From the NCBI GenBank assembly GCA_944384065.1, contig CALWRY010000003.1, forward strand, positions 17,348 through 81,347: a stretch of 64,000 bases of DNA, given 5' to 3'. Made by a program: the position numbers and the translations under genes. Shown here piece after piece: positions 1 through 9,281 of this stretch (within the stretch, counting starts at the first letter, position 1; each line of letters opens with the position of its first letter). Under the pieces are notes generated by a model. It did no database searches, had not been told where the DNA came from, and saw only the letters and a program-made list of their open reading frames with translations. The stretch is from an uncultured Enterocloster sp. (GTDB lineage Bacteria > Bacillota > Clostridia > Lachnospirales > Lachnospiraceae).

Positions 1-8
1 ACGTATTC

Positions 9-37
9 ATTATAGATTTACTTGTATATATTGTCAA
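9..37 (-). promoter_or_regulatory. Consensus sigma-A promoter reading off the left edge
   Basis: On the minus strand the sequence reads TTGACA, 17 bases, TATAAT, a perfect match to the housekeeping consensus, preceded by an A-rich tract. It must drive a gene left of the window. The LacI-type regulator gene ends just upstream, so an adjacent regulated sugar operon is the natural inference. Confidence 0.75.
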
Positions 38-147
38 TAGTTTTATTATCTTTTTTTATTTTTTGTTGATTTTTTAACAATCTTTTCCAGGTTTTGTGTC
101 AAAATATGAAATTTCTTAGTTTATTGCCTCGATTCCCCTTCCAGCGC

Positions 148-191
148 AAAAAAAGACTGCCTGCAATATTTCTATACCGCAGAGCAGCCTT
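148..191 (-). terminator. Rho-independent terminator of the LacI-type gene
   Basis: On the minus strand an 8-bp stem (AAGGCTGC with GCAGTCTT), one bulged T and a further 4 bp (CTGC with GCAG) is followed by a run of seven T. It lies just after the regulator's stop codon. Confidence 0.8.
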
Positions 192-208
192 GTCTTTCTT
201 TATATTAC

Positions 209-1228
209 CTATTTTGTCGTGCCGCGGAGAACCAGCCTGGGTTTCAGCCAGCGATGCATTTCCACATCCTTCTTTTCTATCAAATCCATAAGCAGCCTGC
301 AGCTGAGCGGGATCATTTCCTCCAGATTCACGTGCACAGTGGTCAGTAGGGGATTTATCCATTTCAGGAGGGGGATATCATCCATCCCAATTATCTGCAT
401 ATCCTCCGGTATGGCCAGCCCCAGCCGGGCCGCCGCCTTCATCACGCCGATTCCCAAAATATCGCTGTAGGCCAAAACCGCTGTTTTTCCCTTTCGGAAC
501 AGATCCGCATGCTCGGCCACACAGCGCTCCGCCGCGTTGACATCCAGATGACAATATAAAATATGGGTATCCTGGATCTCCCTCCCATATTCTTCCAATC
601 CTTTTACAAAGCCCCGATAACGCCTCCGGGAGTCCTTTACTTCCTCCTCTACCGTAATAAAAACCGGCTCATATTCTTCAAACTGTCCCAGGTATTTTCC
701 CGCCAGATAGCCTCCGTACTCACTGTCGGAGAACAGATAATTTAACTCCTGCCGGACATGCCCGCCGGCATTCATCATAAACACGCACGGTACCTGGTGA
801 TCGTTTATCAGCTTCACCTCCGCGTCCGACAGTTCCATTCGCAGGACCAGAAAACCATCCACTTTGTTTCTCTTGATGATTTTTTCAAAAGTCGGGTCAT
901 CCTTCCCGCTCTCCCCGTAATGAATCACCATCACATCATAGTCCCACTGCTTAAGCTCCCTTTGGAGACAGTCATATATGTGCGTCATCATAAGGTTTGT
1001 GCTCATATTTATGAAATGCTTGGGAAATAAAATTCCAATCGTATTGTTCTTTTTTGTTTTTAAACTGACTGCCTGATAATTCAAGGCGAATCCGTATTCC
1101 TTTGCTTTATCCTGAATATATTGGCGCTTAGACGGGGGAACCAGCGGGCTGTTATTCATAGCCCGGGAAACGGTAGACTGGGACACCCCTATGAGTCTTG
1201 CAAATTCTCTCGAAGTCATCCTGGCCAT
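209..1228 (-). CDS. LacI family transcriptional regulator
   Basis: A 339-aa DNA-binding regulator, normal length for the LacI/GalR family. The N-terminus carries the helix-turn-helix (TSREFARLIGVSQSTVSRAM, about residues 5-24) and hinge; the rest is a periplasmic-binding-protein-like sugar domain (TIGILFPKHF from about residue 63, IIGMDDIPLL near 280). It should bind an operator and a sugar-type effector. The start follows a GGAG site about 12 bases upstream. It has its own promoter and terminator, and a consensus promoter lies just downstream, so the target operon probably lies left of the window. Effector unknown. Confidence 0.9.
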   Translation of the reverse strand: MARMTSREFARLIGVSQSTVSRAMNNSPLVPPSKRQYIQDKAKEYGFALNYQAVSLKTKKNNTIGILFPKHFINMSTNLMMTHIYDCLQRELKQWDYDVMVIHYGESGKDDPTFEKIIKRNKVDGFLVLRMELSDAEVKLINDHQVPCVFMMNAGGHVRQELNYLFSDSEYGGYLAGKYLGQFEEYEPVFITVEEEVKDSRRRYRGFVKGLEEYGREIQDTHILYCHLDVNAAERCVAEHADLFRKGKTAVLAYSDILGIGVMKAAARLGLAIPEDMQIIGMDDIPLLKWINPLLTTVHVNLEEMIPLSCRLLMDLIEKKDVEMHRWLKPRLVLRGTTK

Positions 1229-1260
1229 ACTGAACTACTATCTCCTTTCCTTATGCCCCC

Positions 1261-1290
1261 ATTATATATCATTTCCGCAATGGAAGGCAA
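1261..1290 (-). promoter_or_regulatory. Promoter of the LacI-type gene
   Basis: Minus strand TTGCCT, 18 bases, TATAAT, with the -10 ending about 32 bases before the start codon. Confidence 0.6.
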
Positions 1291-1330
1291 GCCTGCTTTT
1301 TCATCCCCCTCCCATCATTCCCGCCCAGTC

Positions 1331-1351
1331 GTAACCGTTCAGACGGCGGGC
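1331..1351. repeat. Single arm of the GTAAC/GGCGGGC intergenic repeat
   Basis: The 21 bases read GTAACCGTTCAGACGGCGGGC up to one base, the arm sequence of the structured repeat at 13848-14005. No partner arm is visible nearby, so this is a solo or decayed copy between divergent promoters. Confidence 0.6.
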
Positions 1352-1357
1352 TTCTCC

Positions 1358-1386
1358 TTGCCCTCTCTCCTCCTTTTTGCTATACT
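1358..1386 (+). promoter_or_regulatory. Promoter of the HD-GYP/Hpt/kinase operon
   Basis: TTGCCC, 17 bases, TATACT on the plus strand, about 50 bases before the start of the response regulator gene and immediately after the repeat arm at 1331. Confidence 0.6.
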
Positions 1387-1436
1387 GTACTCATACACAA
1401 AGGAAAGACTCTTACTTTTGGGAAAGGAATACTCAC

Positions 1437-2534
1437 ATGGATAAACAAATCGGCAGCGCTTCCCCCCTTACGGTTCCCAACACGCTTCTCATTGTGGATG
1501 ACGACGCGATCAACCGTGCGATTTTAGAAAATATATTTTTGCCCTATCACGCCATACGCATGGCAGAAAACGGCCGCCAGGGCCTGAACATGATCCTCGC
1601 GGAGCCGGAAGCCTTCTGCGCCGTTCTTCTGGATGTAATGATGCCGGAGATGGACGGCATCCAGGTGCTCCGCCTGCTAAAGGAGCACGGCCTCATGGAT
1701 CGGCTTCCGGTATTTTTAATCACCGCCGAGCCCACGGATCCCGTTATGAGGGAGGCCTACTCCCTGGGCGTAATGGATGTGATCCAAAAGCCCGTGATCC
1801 CCTACATGGTTCTGCGCCGGGTCCAGTCTGTCATAGAGCTCTTTCAGGCCAGGCGCCGCCTAAGCCGGGTTGTGGAAAGCCAGCAGCTGCGTCTCCTGGC
1901 CCAGGCCCAGCGGATTATCGAATTAAATAAGGGCGTCATTGAAGCCCTGGCCACCGCCATCGAGTTCCGGAGCGAGGAGTCCGGCGATCACGTCCGGAGG
2001 ATCCATGACATCACGCATTTTATCCTGTCCGCTACGGAATTCGGAGCCGGTTTAAGCCCTGAGGCCATCAACGACATCGCCCTGGCCTCCATCATGCACG
2101 ACGTGGGGAAAATCGCGGTTCCCGACGCCATTCTCAACAAGCCCGGCCGTCTCACCCCCGAGGAGTTCGAGATTATGAAGACCCACACGGTCCAGGGAGC
2201 TCTCCTTTTGGAGCAGATTCCCCAGTTCCGCGAAAATGTATCCTTCCGCTACGCCTACGACATCGCCCGCCACCACCACGAGCGCTGGGACGGCAGGGGC
2301 TATCCGGACGGACTTATAGGGGAGGAGATATCCGTATGGGCCCAGACCGTATCGCTGGCGGATGTGTACGACGCCCTGCGCTGCAAGCGGGTGTATAAGG
2401 ACGCCCTCCCCAGGGACAAAGTAAAGGAAATGATCCTGGGCGGCCAGTGCGGCGTCTTTAATCCCAGGCTCTTAAGCTGCTTCTTCTCCGTGGAGGATCA
2501 GCTGTCCAAACTGTATGAAACACAAGGAGGCTAA
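1437..2534 (+). CDS. Response regulator with HD-GYP phosphodiesterase domain
   Basis: A 365-aa two-domain protein. The receiver domain (about residues 18-140) has the phosphoacceptor Asp66 in LLDVMMPEMDG. After a helical linker, the HD-GYP domain (about 180-350) has HD at His221-Asp222 (MHDVGKIAVPD), the HHHERWDGRGYPDG motif and GYP at 288-290. Such enzymes hydrolyse cyclic di-GMP or related dinucleotides with a di-metal centre; phosphorylation would gate activity. The start at 1437 is preferred over an upstream in-frame ATG because GGAAAGGA lies 8 bases before it. It is the first gene of an operon with an Hpt protein and a hybrid kinase, the likely phosphate source. Substrate not provable from sequence. 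Confidence 0.92.
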   Translation: MDKQIGSASPLTVPNTLLIVDDDAINRAILENIFLPYHAIRMAENGRQGLNMILAEPEAFCAVLLDVMMPEMDGIQVLRLLKEHGLMDRLPVFLITAEPTDPVMREAYSLGVMDVIQKPVIPYMVLRRVQSVIELFQARRRLSRVVESQQLRLLAQAQRIIELNKGVIEALATAIEFRSEESGDHVRRIHDITHFILSATEFGAGLSPEAINDIALASIMHDVGKIAVPDAILNKPGRLTPEEFEIMKTHTVQGALLLEQIPQFRENVSFRYAYDIARHHHERWDGRGYPDGLIGEEISVWAQTVSLADVYDALRCKRVYKDALPRDKVKEMILGGQCGVFNPRLLSCFFSVEDQLSKLYETQGG

Positions 2535-2536
2535 CA

Positions 2537-2896
2537 ATGGACGAGAGAAAAAAATCTATACTCACCACGGCAGGCATTGACGTGGACAGCGCCATGGAGC
2601 GCTTCATGGGCAGCGAGGCCCTCTTTGCCCGGCTGATGAAAAAATTTTTGGAGGATGCTAATTTTGACAAGCTGACAGACGCCCTCACCTCAGGGGACAT
2701 GGATGCGGCTCTCCATGCCTCCCATTCCCTGAAAGGGGTGTGCGGAAATTTGTCCATGACCCTCCTCTTTGATCTTCTGAGCCGGCAGGTGCTTGCCTTC
2801 CGGGACGGGGACACGAAGGCGGCTCTGGCCCTCATGCCGGAGATCACCCGGATTCGCGGGCAGATCATCCAGGCCATCCGGGAGGTATTTGAATGA
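2537..2896 (+). CDS. Hpt domain phosphotransfer protein
   Basis: A 119-aa stand-alone histidine phosphotransfer protein. The motif HASHSLKGVCGNL contains the phospho-accepting His63. It should shuttle phosphate between the receiver domain of the downstream hybrid kinase and the receiver of the HD-GYP protein encoded 2 bases upstream. Its stop overlaps the kinase start by 4 bases (ATGA), implying translational coupling. No membrane segment. The three genes together make a complete four-step phosphorelay. Confidence 0.9.
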   Translation: MDERKKSILTTAGIDVDSAMERFMGSEALFARLMKKFLEDANFDKLTDALTSGDMDAALHASHSLKGVCGNLSMTLLFDLLSRQVLAFRDGDTKAALALMPEITRIRGQIIQAIREVFE

Positions 2897-5433
2897 AAAA
2901 GAAGCCCCGCACCTGGCGCCTCGTCCTAAAAGAAATGCAGTTCAACATCGCCGTGTTCCTCCTGCTTTTGTCCCTGTCCGCTGCAGGCCTGGTGATTGTG
3001 GGCAATGCCCTTCTGCGCAATGCCCAGGATACAGGCAGGGCCCTGGCCCGAAGCTATGCCTCGGAGGAGAGCGGAAACCTTGCGGTCTACCAAACCCTTC
3101 TCTCCTTTGGAGCCGCCTCCATAGACCGCCGTCTCCTGGACGGTGAAGATCCGGAGGACATGAACGAATGGATGGCGCTCTATTTTCAGCGCCTGGATAT
3201 GGTGCTGGGCAGCGGCGTGGTTGACCCCTACGTGGTGCTGGACGGCCGGATTCTGGCTGCGGCCACGCCCTGGGAGGGAGATTCCTCCTATGGTTTTCCC
3301 TCCACAGAATGGTACAAACGGGCCATGGAATCCCCGGGAGAAGTAGTATTCACTAATGTATACACGGACGCGGTCTATGAAAAGCCAGTGATCACCGCCG
3401 CCCAGAAGTGCCGGAACGCCAACGCCATCCTGGCCTTTGACATCAAGCCGGAAAATATCCACCTCCAGGCTTCCTCCGATAATCTAAACGACGGCGAATC
3501 CTTTTTCCTCTGCGACAGCCAGGGAACCATCATATATAAGGAGACGGAGCTGGACCTGCCCGGCTCTGAGCTCCAGGGATACTTAAACCGCCTGATTACC
3601 GCCATCCAGGACGGACAATTCGACAGTTATCTGGCCCATGTTGTGGACGCGGAAGGCGGGCAGCGGGCCGTCTACTACAGCCGGATGGACAACGGCTGGT
3701 ACTCCATCATCACGGTCCCCTACCGCAATATCTTCGGCGTTCTCCCGGCCTCAGCCATAATCCTGGCGCTGATCCTGGTGGTATTTCTCGTTGTCATCGT
3801 TGCCACGGCGCGGCGGGAAGCCCTCTATAAAAACCGGATCAACCGCACCAACGAGACGGTCCGTGTTCTGGGCAACTCCTACTACGCCCTGTACCGGGTG
3901 GACTTTGACGAGAATACCTATGAGATGATCAAGGGATCCGACTACGTCCGGAACCGCCTCCCTGCCTCCGGATCCTACGCGGATCTGATCCGGGTTGCCG
4001 GCGAGGTGATCGAGGAGGAGGCCTACAGGGACTTTGTGGAGAGCTTTTCCCAGGAAAATATCCGCCGTCTGGTGCGCCAGCGCATTCGGGATTTCGGCGG
4101 CGAATTCCAGCGCCTTTTTAACGGGGAGTACCGGTGGGTCAGCGTGCGCGTGCTCTTCGACGAGTCCCTGGCCCCCGGCGAGGTCGTCCTCTGCTTTCGG
4201 GAAATCGGCCAGGAGCGCATCCGCCAAATGCAGGAGCGCAAGGTCCTGGAGGAGTCCCTGGAGCTGGCCCGGCAGAACGAGGCCTCCCGGCAGGCATTTT
4301 TCAACAACATGTCCCACGACATGCGGACTCCCTTAAATGCCATCGTGGGCTTAAGCGAGCTGGCGGGAAAACATGCAGGGGATCCGGAAAAAACAGCGCA
4401 GTACCTGGCAAAAATCAATCTGGCCAGCCGTCAGCTTCTGAATCTCATCAATGATATCCTGGATATGTCCCGGATGGAGCAGGGAAAGATGATGCTCAAC
4501 AACAAAGAATTCGATCTGCGCCAGTGCGTGGACGAGTGTCTTGAGGCCTTCCGCTTCCAGGCAGAGACAGAGAAAAAGACCCTGAAGCTCACCATGGACA
4601 TCCAGAACTCCCATCTGCTGGGAGATCCCTTCCGGGTTCAGCAGCTGCTCAACAACCTTCTGTCCAACGCCTTCAAATTCACCGGCGCAGGCGGCCTCAT
4701 CTCCCTGTCCGTCACCCAGATGGACGGGACAGAATTTGTGAAATACAAGTTTGTGGTGGCGGACACCGGAATCGGCATGTCCAAGGAATTCCTTCCCCAC
4801 CTGTTTGAGCCCTACAGCCGGGAAATGCGCTTCGGCGCCCGGCAGATCTCCGGCACGGGCCTGGGCATGCCCATCACCAAAAATCTCACCGCCCAGATGA
4901 ACGGTGAGATCCGCGTGGAGAGCGAGCAGGGAAAGGGCACAGCCTTCACCCTGATTCTCCCCTTCCAGGTGATCCGCGAGGAGGAATCCCCTTCGCCGGA
5001 TACGCCTGCGGATCCTTCCCTTGCATCCCGCCCCTCCCTTTCCCTGGAGGGCCGCCGCATCCTCCTGGCGGAGGACAATGAGATCAACATGGAAATTGCC
5101 ACGGAGCTCTTAACCATGAACGGGGTAAAGGTCACCCAGGCGTGGAACGGCCGGGAGGCCCTGGAGGCCTTCGAGGCCTCTGAGCCCGGCTTCTTTGACG
5201 CTATTCTCATGGATATGCAGATGCCGGAAATGGATGGCTGCCAGGCTGCCCGAAGGATACGCTCCCTCCCCCGGCCGGACGCCAGGACAGTGCCCATCAT
5301 CGCTGTCACCGCCAATGCCTTCGCCGAGGACATAGCAGCCACCACTGCCGCCGGCATGGACGCCCATGTGTCCAAGCCCATTGACTTTTCTATTCTGTGT
5401 CAGACTCTGGGAAGCCTTTTGGAACGGAGCTGA
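2893..5433 (+). CDS. Membrane hybrid sensor histidine kinase
   Basis: An 846-aa sensor. A first membrane helix (about residues 17-37), an extracytoplasmic sensor of dCache type (about 40-275, with VVDPYVVLDGRILAAA and a second lobe containing YYSRMDNGWYSIITVPY), a second helix (about 283-303), a cytoplasmic PAS-like region, HisKA with His475 in NNMSHDMRTPLNAIVGLS, a HATPase domain (DTGIGMS, SGTGLGMPI), and a C-terminal receiver with Asp774 in LMDMQMPEMDG. It should sense an external ligand, autophosphorylate and pass phosphate through its receiver to the Hpt protein. Ligand unknown. Confidence 0.92.
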   Translation: MKKKPRTWRLVLKEMQFNIAVFLLLLSLSAAGLVIVGNALLRNAQDTGRALARSYASEESGNLAVYQTLLSFGAASIDRRLLDGEDPEDMNEWMALYFQRLDMVLGSGVVDPYVVLDGRILAAATPWEGDSSYGFPSTEWYKRAMESPGEVVFTNVYTDAVYEKPVITAAQKCRNANAILAFDIKPENIHLQASSDNLNDGESFFLCDSQGTIIYKETELDLPGSELQGYLNRLITAIQDGQFDSYLAHVVDAEGGQRAVYYSRMDNGWYSIITVPYRNIFGVLPASAIILALILVVFLVVIVATARREALYKNRINRTNETVRVLGNSYYALYRVDFDENTYEMIKGSDYVRNRLPASGSYADLIRVAGEVIEEEAYRDFVESFSQENIRRLVRQRIRDFGGEFQRLFNGEYRWVSVRVLFDESLAPGEVVLCFREIGQERIRQMQERKVLEESLELARQNEASRQAFFNNMSHDMRTPLNAIVGLSELAGKHAGDPEKTAQYLAKINLASRQLLNLINDILDMSRMEQGKMMLNNKEFDLRQCVDECLEAFRFQAETEKKTLKLTMDIQNSHLLGDPFRVQQLLNNLLSNAFKFTGAGGLISLSVTQMDGTEFVKYKFVVADTGIGMSKEFLPHLFEPYSREMRFGARQISGTGLGMPITKNLTAQMNGEIRVESEQGKGTAFTLILPFQVIREEESPSPDTPADPSLASRPSLSLEGRRILLAEDNEINMEIATELLTMNGVKVTQAWNGREALEAFEASEPGFFDAILMDMQMPEMDGCQAARRIRSLPRPDARTVPIIAVTANAFAEDIAATTAAGMDAHVSKPIDFSILCQTLGSLLERS

Positions 5434-5482
5434 CACCTGACCGTTTCATAACCGGCCGTTCCATCACGGACGGCTGTACAAA

Positions 5483-5520
5483 AAAGCTCCGCTTACGGAA
5501 TGTTCGGTAAGCGGAGCTTT
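5483..5520. terminator. Bidirectional terminator between kinase operon and ppdK
   Basis: A 14-bp perfect stem AAAGCTCCGCTTAC / GTAAGCGGAGCTTT with a 10-base loop, A-rich on one side and T-rich on the other, placed between two convergent genes. Confidence 0.85.
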
Positions 5521-5537
5521 CACTGTCTATTGATTGC

Positions 5538-8165
5538 TTATTTGTTGCTCAGCGCAGCCTGTGCAGCAGCCAGTCTCGCAATCGGCACGCGGAACGGTGA
5601 GCAGGATACATAGTCCAGACCGATCTTGTGGCAGAACTCTACGGAAGAGGGATCTCCGCCGTGCTCGCCGCAGATGCCCACATGCAGGCTCGGGTTCACC
5701 GGCTTGCCCTTCTCAATCGCCATCTTCATCAGCTGGCCTACGCCGTCCTGATCCAGCTTCGCAAAGGGATCGTTCTCAAAGATCTTTGCGTCATAGTAGG
5801 CGTTCAGGAACTTGCCCGCGTCGTCACGGGAGAAGCCGTAGGTCATCTGGGTCAAATCGTTGGTTCCGAAGCAGAAGAAATCCGCTTCCTTTGCAATCTC
5901 GTCCGCAGTCACGCAGGCTCTCGGAATCTCAATCATGGTGCCGACCTCATACTTTAAGTCTACGCCGGCAGCCGCAATCTCCGCGTCAGCAGTCTCAACC
6001 ACGAACTTCTTTACATACTTGAGCTCCTTCACATCCCCAACCAACGGGATCATAATCTCGGGCTCTACCTTCCAGTCCGGATGTGCCTTCTTTACATTGA
6101 TAGCGGCACGGATCACGGCCTTGGTCTGCATCTTGGCAATCTCCGGATAGGTGACAGCCAGACGGCAGCCTCTGTGACCCATCATGGGGTTAAACTCGTG
6201 CAGACCGGCAATGATGGCCTTAATCTGCTCCACGCTCTTGCCCTGGGCGTCAGCCAGCTTCTTGATGTCCTCCTCCTCGGTGGGAACAAACTCATGAAGA
6301 GGCGGATCCAGGAAACGGATGGTTACGGGATTGCCCTCAAGCGCTTCATAAAGCTTCTCGAAATCGCCCTGCTGCTCAGGAAGGATCTTGTCAAGGGCAG
6401 CCTCCCTCTCCTCCTCGGTCTCGGAGCAGATCATCTCGCGGAACGCGTCGATCCGATTGCCCTCAAAGAACATATGCTCGGTACGGCACAGGCCGATGCC
6501 CTCAGCGCCAAGCTCGCGGGCCTTCTTCGCGTCAGCGGGGGTATCCGCATTGGTGCGAACCTTTAAGGTTCTGTACTTGTCAGCCCAAGCCATGATCCGG
6601 CCAAACTCGCCGGCGATAGTCGCATCCACGGTGGGGATAATGCCGTCGTAAATATTTCCGGTGGAGCCGTCTAAGGAGATGAAGTCGCCCTCATGGAACT
6701 CCTTGCCGCCCAAGGTAAATTTCTTATTGGCCTCGTCCATCACGATATCGCCGCATCCGGATACACAGCAGGTACCCATGCCGCGGGCAACCACTGCCGC
6801 GTGGGAGGTCATGCCGCCGCGAACGGTCAGGATGCCCTGTGCGGACTTCATGCCGGTGATGTCCTCGGGAGAGGTCTCCAGACGAACCAGGACAACTTTC
6901 TCGCCCCTTGCAGCCCATGCCACTGCATCGTCAGCGGTGAACACGATCTTGCCGCAGGCAGCGCCCGGTGAAGCTCCAAGGGCCTTAGCCATGGGAACCG
7001 CCTTCTTTAAGGCCGCCGCGTCAAACTGGGGATGCAGCAGGGAATCCAGGTTTCTGGGATCGATCATGGCAACCGCCTCTTCCTCGGTCCGCATGCCCTC
7101 GTCCACCAGATCGCAGGCGATCTTAAGAGCTGCCTTCGCAGTTCTCTTGCCGTTTCTTGTCTGCAGCATGTAGAGCTTTCCGTGCTCAACGGTAAACTCC
7201 ATATCCTGCATGTCTCTATAGTGGCTCTCCAGGGTCTTGCACACATCCTTAAACTGTGCAAATGCCTCGGGGAACTTCTCCTCCATCTCGGAAATATGCA
7301 TAGGAGTACGCACGCCGGCAACCACATCCTCGCCCTGTGCGTTGGTTAAGAACTCGCCGAAAAGGCCGTTCTCGCCGGTAGCCGGGTCGCGGGTGAAGGC
7401 AACGCCGGTGCCGCAGTCATCGCCCATATTTCCGAAGGCCATCATCTGTACGTTTACAGCGGTGCCCCAGGAATAGGGGATATCGTTGTCGCGGCGGTAT
7501 ACGTTGGCTCTGGGGTTGTCCCAGGAACGGAATACAGCCTTGATAGCGCCCATGAGCTGCTCCTTGGGATCCGTCGGGAAATCCGCTCCGATCTTCTCCT
7601 TGTACTCAGCCTTAAACTGGCCGGCCAGCTCCTTTAAGTCCTCGGCGGTCAGCTCCACATCCTGCTTTACGCCCTTCTTCTCCTTCATCTCGTCGATGAG
7701 CTCCTCGAAATACTTCTTGCCCACCTCCATAACCACGTCAGAGTACATCTGGATGAATCTTCTGTAGCAGTCCCAGGCCCAGCGGGGATTGCCGGACTTC
7801 TCGGCCAGAACATTAACAACATCCTCATTCAGTCCCAGGTTCAGGATTGTATCCATCATACCGGGCATGGAAGCGCGGGCGCCGGAACGCACGGACACCA
7901 GAAGGGGATTCTCCTTGTCGCCGAACTTCTTGCCGGTGATCTCCTCCATCTTGCCGATGTACTCCATAATCTGTGCCATAATCTCGTCGTTAATGGTTCT
8001 TCCGTCCTCATAGTACTGGGTGCAGGCTTCTGTGGTGATCGTGAAGCCCTGGGGCACGGGAAGACCCAGGTTGGTCATCTCCGCCAGGTTAGCGCCCTTG
8101 CCGCCAAGAAGATTGCGCATGGTCGCATTGCCTTCGCTGAACAAATAAACCCATTTCTTTGCCAT
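5538..8165 (-). CDS. ppdK: Pyruvate, phosphate dikinase
   Basis: An 875-aa enzyme interconverting pyruvate, ATP and phosphate with PEP, AMP and pyrophosphate, central to PEP supply in anaerobic clostridia. The order is ATP-grasp domain (LLGGKGANLAEM near residue 20, SVRSGARASMPGMMDT near 90), swivelling phosphohistidine domain with His455 in GGMTSHAAVVARGMG, and PEP/pyruvate TIM barrel ending in the GICGEHGGDPSS motif with Cys832. His455 matches the catalytic residue number known for Clostridium symbiosum PPDK and length is standard. A GAGGAGG site precedes the ATG. Monocistronic between its own promoter and a terminator. Confidence 0.98.
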   Translation of the reverse strand: MAKKWVYLFSEGNATMRNLLGGKGANLAEMTNLGLPVPQGFTITTEACTQYYEDGRTINDEIMAQIMEYIGKMEEITGKKFGDKENPLLVSVRSGARASMPGMMDTILNLGLNEDVVNVLAEKSGNPRWAWDCYRRFIQMYSDVVMEVGKKYFEELIDEMKEKKGVKQDVELTAEDLKELAGQFKAEYKEKIGADFPTDPKEQLMGAIKAVFRSWDNPRANVYRRDNDIPYSWGTAVNVQMMAFGNMGDDCGTGVAFTRDPATGENGLFGEFLTNAQGEDVVAGVRTPMHISEMEEKFPEAFAQFKDVCKTLESHYRDMQDMEFTVEHGKLYMLQTRNGKRTAKAALKIACDLVDEGMRTEEEAVAMIDPRNLDSLLHPQFDAAALKKAVPMAKALGASPGAACGKIVFTADDAVAWAARGEKVVLVRLETSPEDITGMKSAQGILTVRGGMTSHAAVVARGMGTCCVSGCGDIVMDEANKKFTLGGKEFHEGDFISLDGSTGNIYDGIIPTVDATIAGEFGRIMAWADKYRTLKVRTNADTPADAKKARELGAEGIGLCRTEHMFFEGNRIDAFREMICSETEEEREAALDKILPEQQGDFEKLYEALEGNPVTIRFLDPPLHEFVPTEEEDIKKLADAQGKSVEQIKAIIAGLHEFNPMMGHRGCRLAVTYPEIAKMQTKAVIRAAINVKKAHPDWKVEPEIMIPLVGDVKELKYVKKFVVETADAEIAAAGVDLKYEVGTMIEIPRACVTADEIAKEADFFCFGTNDLTQMTYGFSRDDAGKFLNAYYDAKIFENDPFAKLDQDGVGQLMKMAIEKGKPVNPSLHVGICGEHGGDPSSVEFCHKIGLDYVSCSPFRVPIARLAAAQAALSNK

Positions 8166-8274
8166 CAGTTAATTCCTCCTCAATGTTCTCTTGCAGACCG
8201 CATATTTCCTCATAAACTGCCGTCTAACTCGCTAACGGACGGACAAATGCGTCCCCTGCCCGTCCACCTCGTTC

Positions 8275-8302
8275 ATTATAACACAAACATTTTTCGAGTA
8301 AA
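8275..8302 (-). promoter_or_regulatory. ppdK promoter
   Basis: Minus strand TTTACT, 16 bases, TATAAT, about 110 bases upstream of the start. The 250-base gap 8166-8415 otherwise holds the ppdK leader and the 3' end of the L,D-transpeptidase transcript; I see no clear terminator for the latter. Confidence 0.6.
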
Positions 8303-8415
8303 GAGTTTTTCTGGTAAAATTTCGAAAAAATTCGGCGACTTAACTGTAAAAAATGCTGTAAGTGCTTTCATTTTCTGTCATTTTCATATATCCGTTGCAC
8401 GTTCGTATATGCGAA

Positions 8416-9267
8416 TTAATCAAAATTTCCCTCCGGCGAAAGTCCGTTATTCGCGCCATATGTATCATAAATCTGGTCAAAGGTCCCCTCCGGCGCCTGG
8501 GCAATATAGCAGGCCCCATCCCCATAAGTCCCATAAAGACGCATCACCTTCGCCATCTCCTCCTTGGGGATGGCCACGCAGCCGGATGTGTGGGTCGCTC
8601 CCTTTCCTATACAATGAAGAAACAGGGCGGATCCGGCCTTAGGCACAGCGTTCACATTGTATCCGGCATCGATCACATAGTCATAGTGCTCCGCGTAGCC
8701 TGCAGTCCCCACCTGTTCGCCGGAGGCCGAGGTATCCCGCACCAGGCGGTTGATATCCTGACTCCAGATATAGCTCTCATCCACCTTAATATAGTTGGCA
8801 GGGAAGCCCTCCAGAGGATCGTCCTGGCCGAAAGGGGTGTTCATCCGGAACACGCCGATGGGCGTGGTCTTGTCCCCCTCTGTGCGGTGGCTGCTCATGC
8901 CGTTCAGCCCCAGCCATCCCGCTGTCCGCACCCGGAGCTTCCAGCCCTCCGTGCCCTTCTCATAGGCGTACACATTGCAGGCCGTCCCCTCCGTGCCCTC
9001 CACCACAACCAAAACCCTGGCCTCCTGGGGAAGGACGAACCGCTCCGGGTCAAACGATCCCACCTGCTGCGCGTCAGCTCCCCCCGCCGTTTCTTTCGCT
9101 GCTGCCTCCTGCTGTCCTGCCTCCTGCGTCTGGACGCCGGGTCCTGTCACCAGATCCTTATTATTCCCTGCCATTCCCGCTGCCAGGGCCGTTCCTCCCA
9201 TCGCGGCCCCAAGGGCCGCCGCCAGAGCCGCTGCGCAAAGCCCTGCTGTCAGTCTCCTATGTCTCAT
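8416..9267 (-). CDS. Secreted L,D-transpeptidase (YkuD family)
   Basis: A 283-aa protein with an N-terminal signal or anchor (about residues 8-31), a Gln/Ala-rich linker to about 70, and a YkuD catalytic domain. The active-site block FLHCIGKGATHTSGCVAI holds His218, Ser228-Gly229 and nucleophile Cys230. Such enzymes form 3-3 peptidoglycan cross-links or attach proteins to the wall. It is last in an operon, 14 bases after the response regulator gene, so wall remodelling is probably an output of that two-component system. Confidence 0.88.
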   Translation of the reverse strand: MRHRRLTAGLCAAALAAALGAAMGGTALAAGMAGNNKDLVTGPGVQTQEAGQQEAAAKETAGGADAQQVGSFDPERFVLPQEARVLVVVEGTEGTACNVYAYEKGTEGWKLRVRTAGWLGLNGMSSHRTEGDKTTPIGVFRMNTPFGQDDPLEGFPANYIKVDESYIWSQDINRLVRDTSASGEQVGTAGYAEHYDYVIDAGYNVNAVPKAGSALFLHCIGKGATHTSGCVAIPKEEMAKVMRLYGTYGDGACYIAQAPEGTFDQIYDTYGANNGLSPEGNFD

Positions 9268-9281
9268 TTTCCTCTCTCCTT

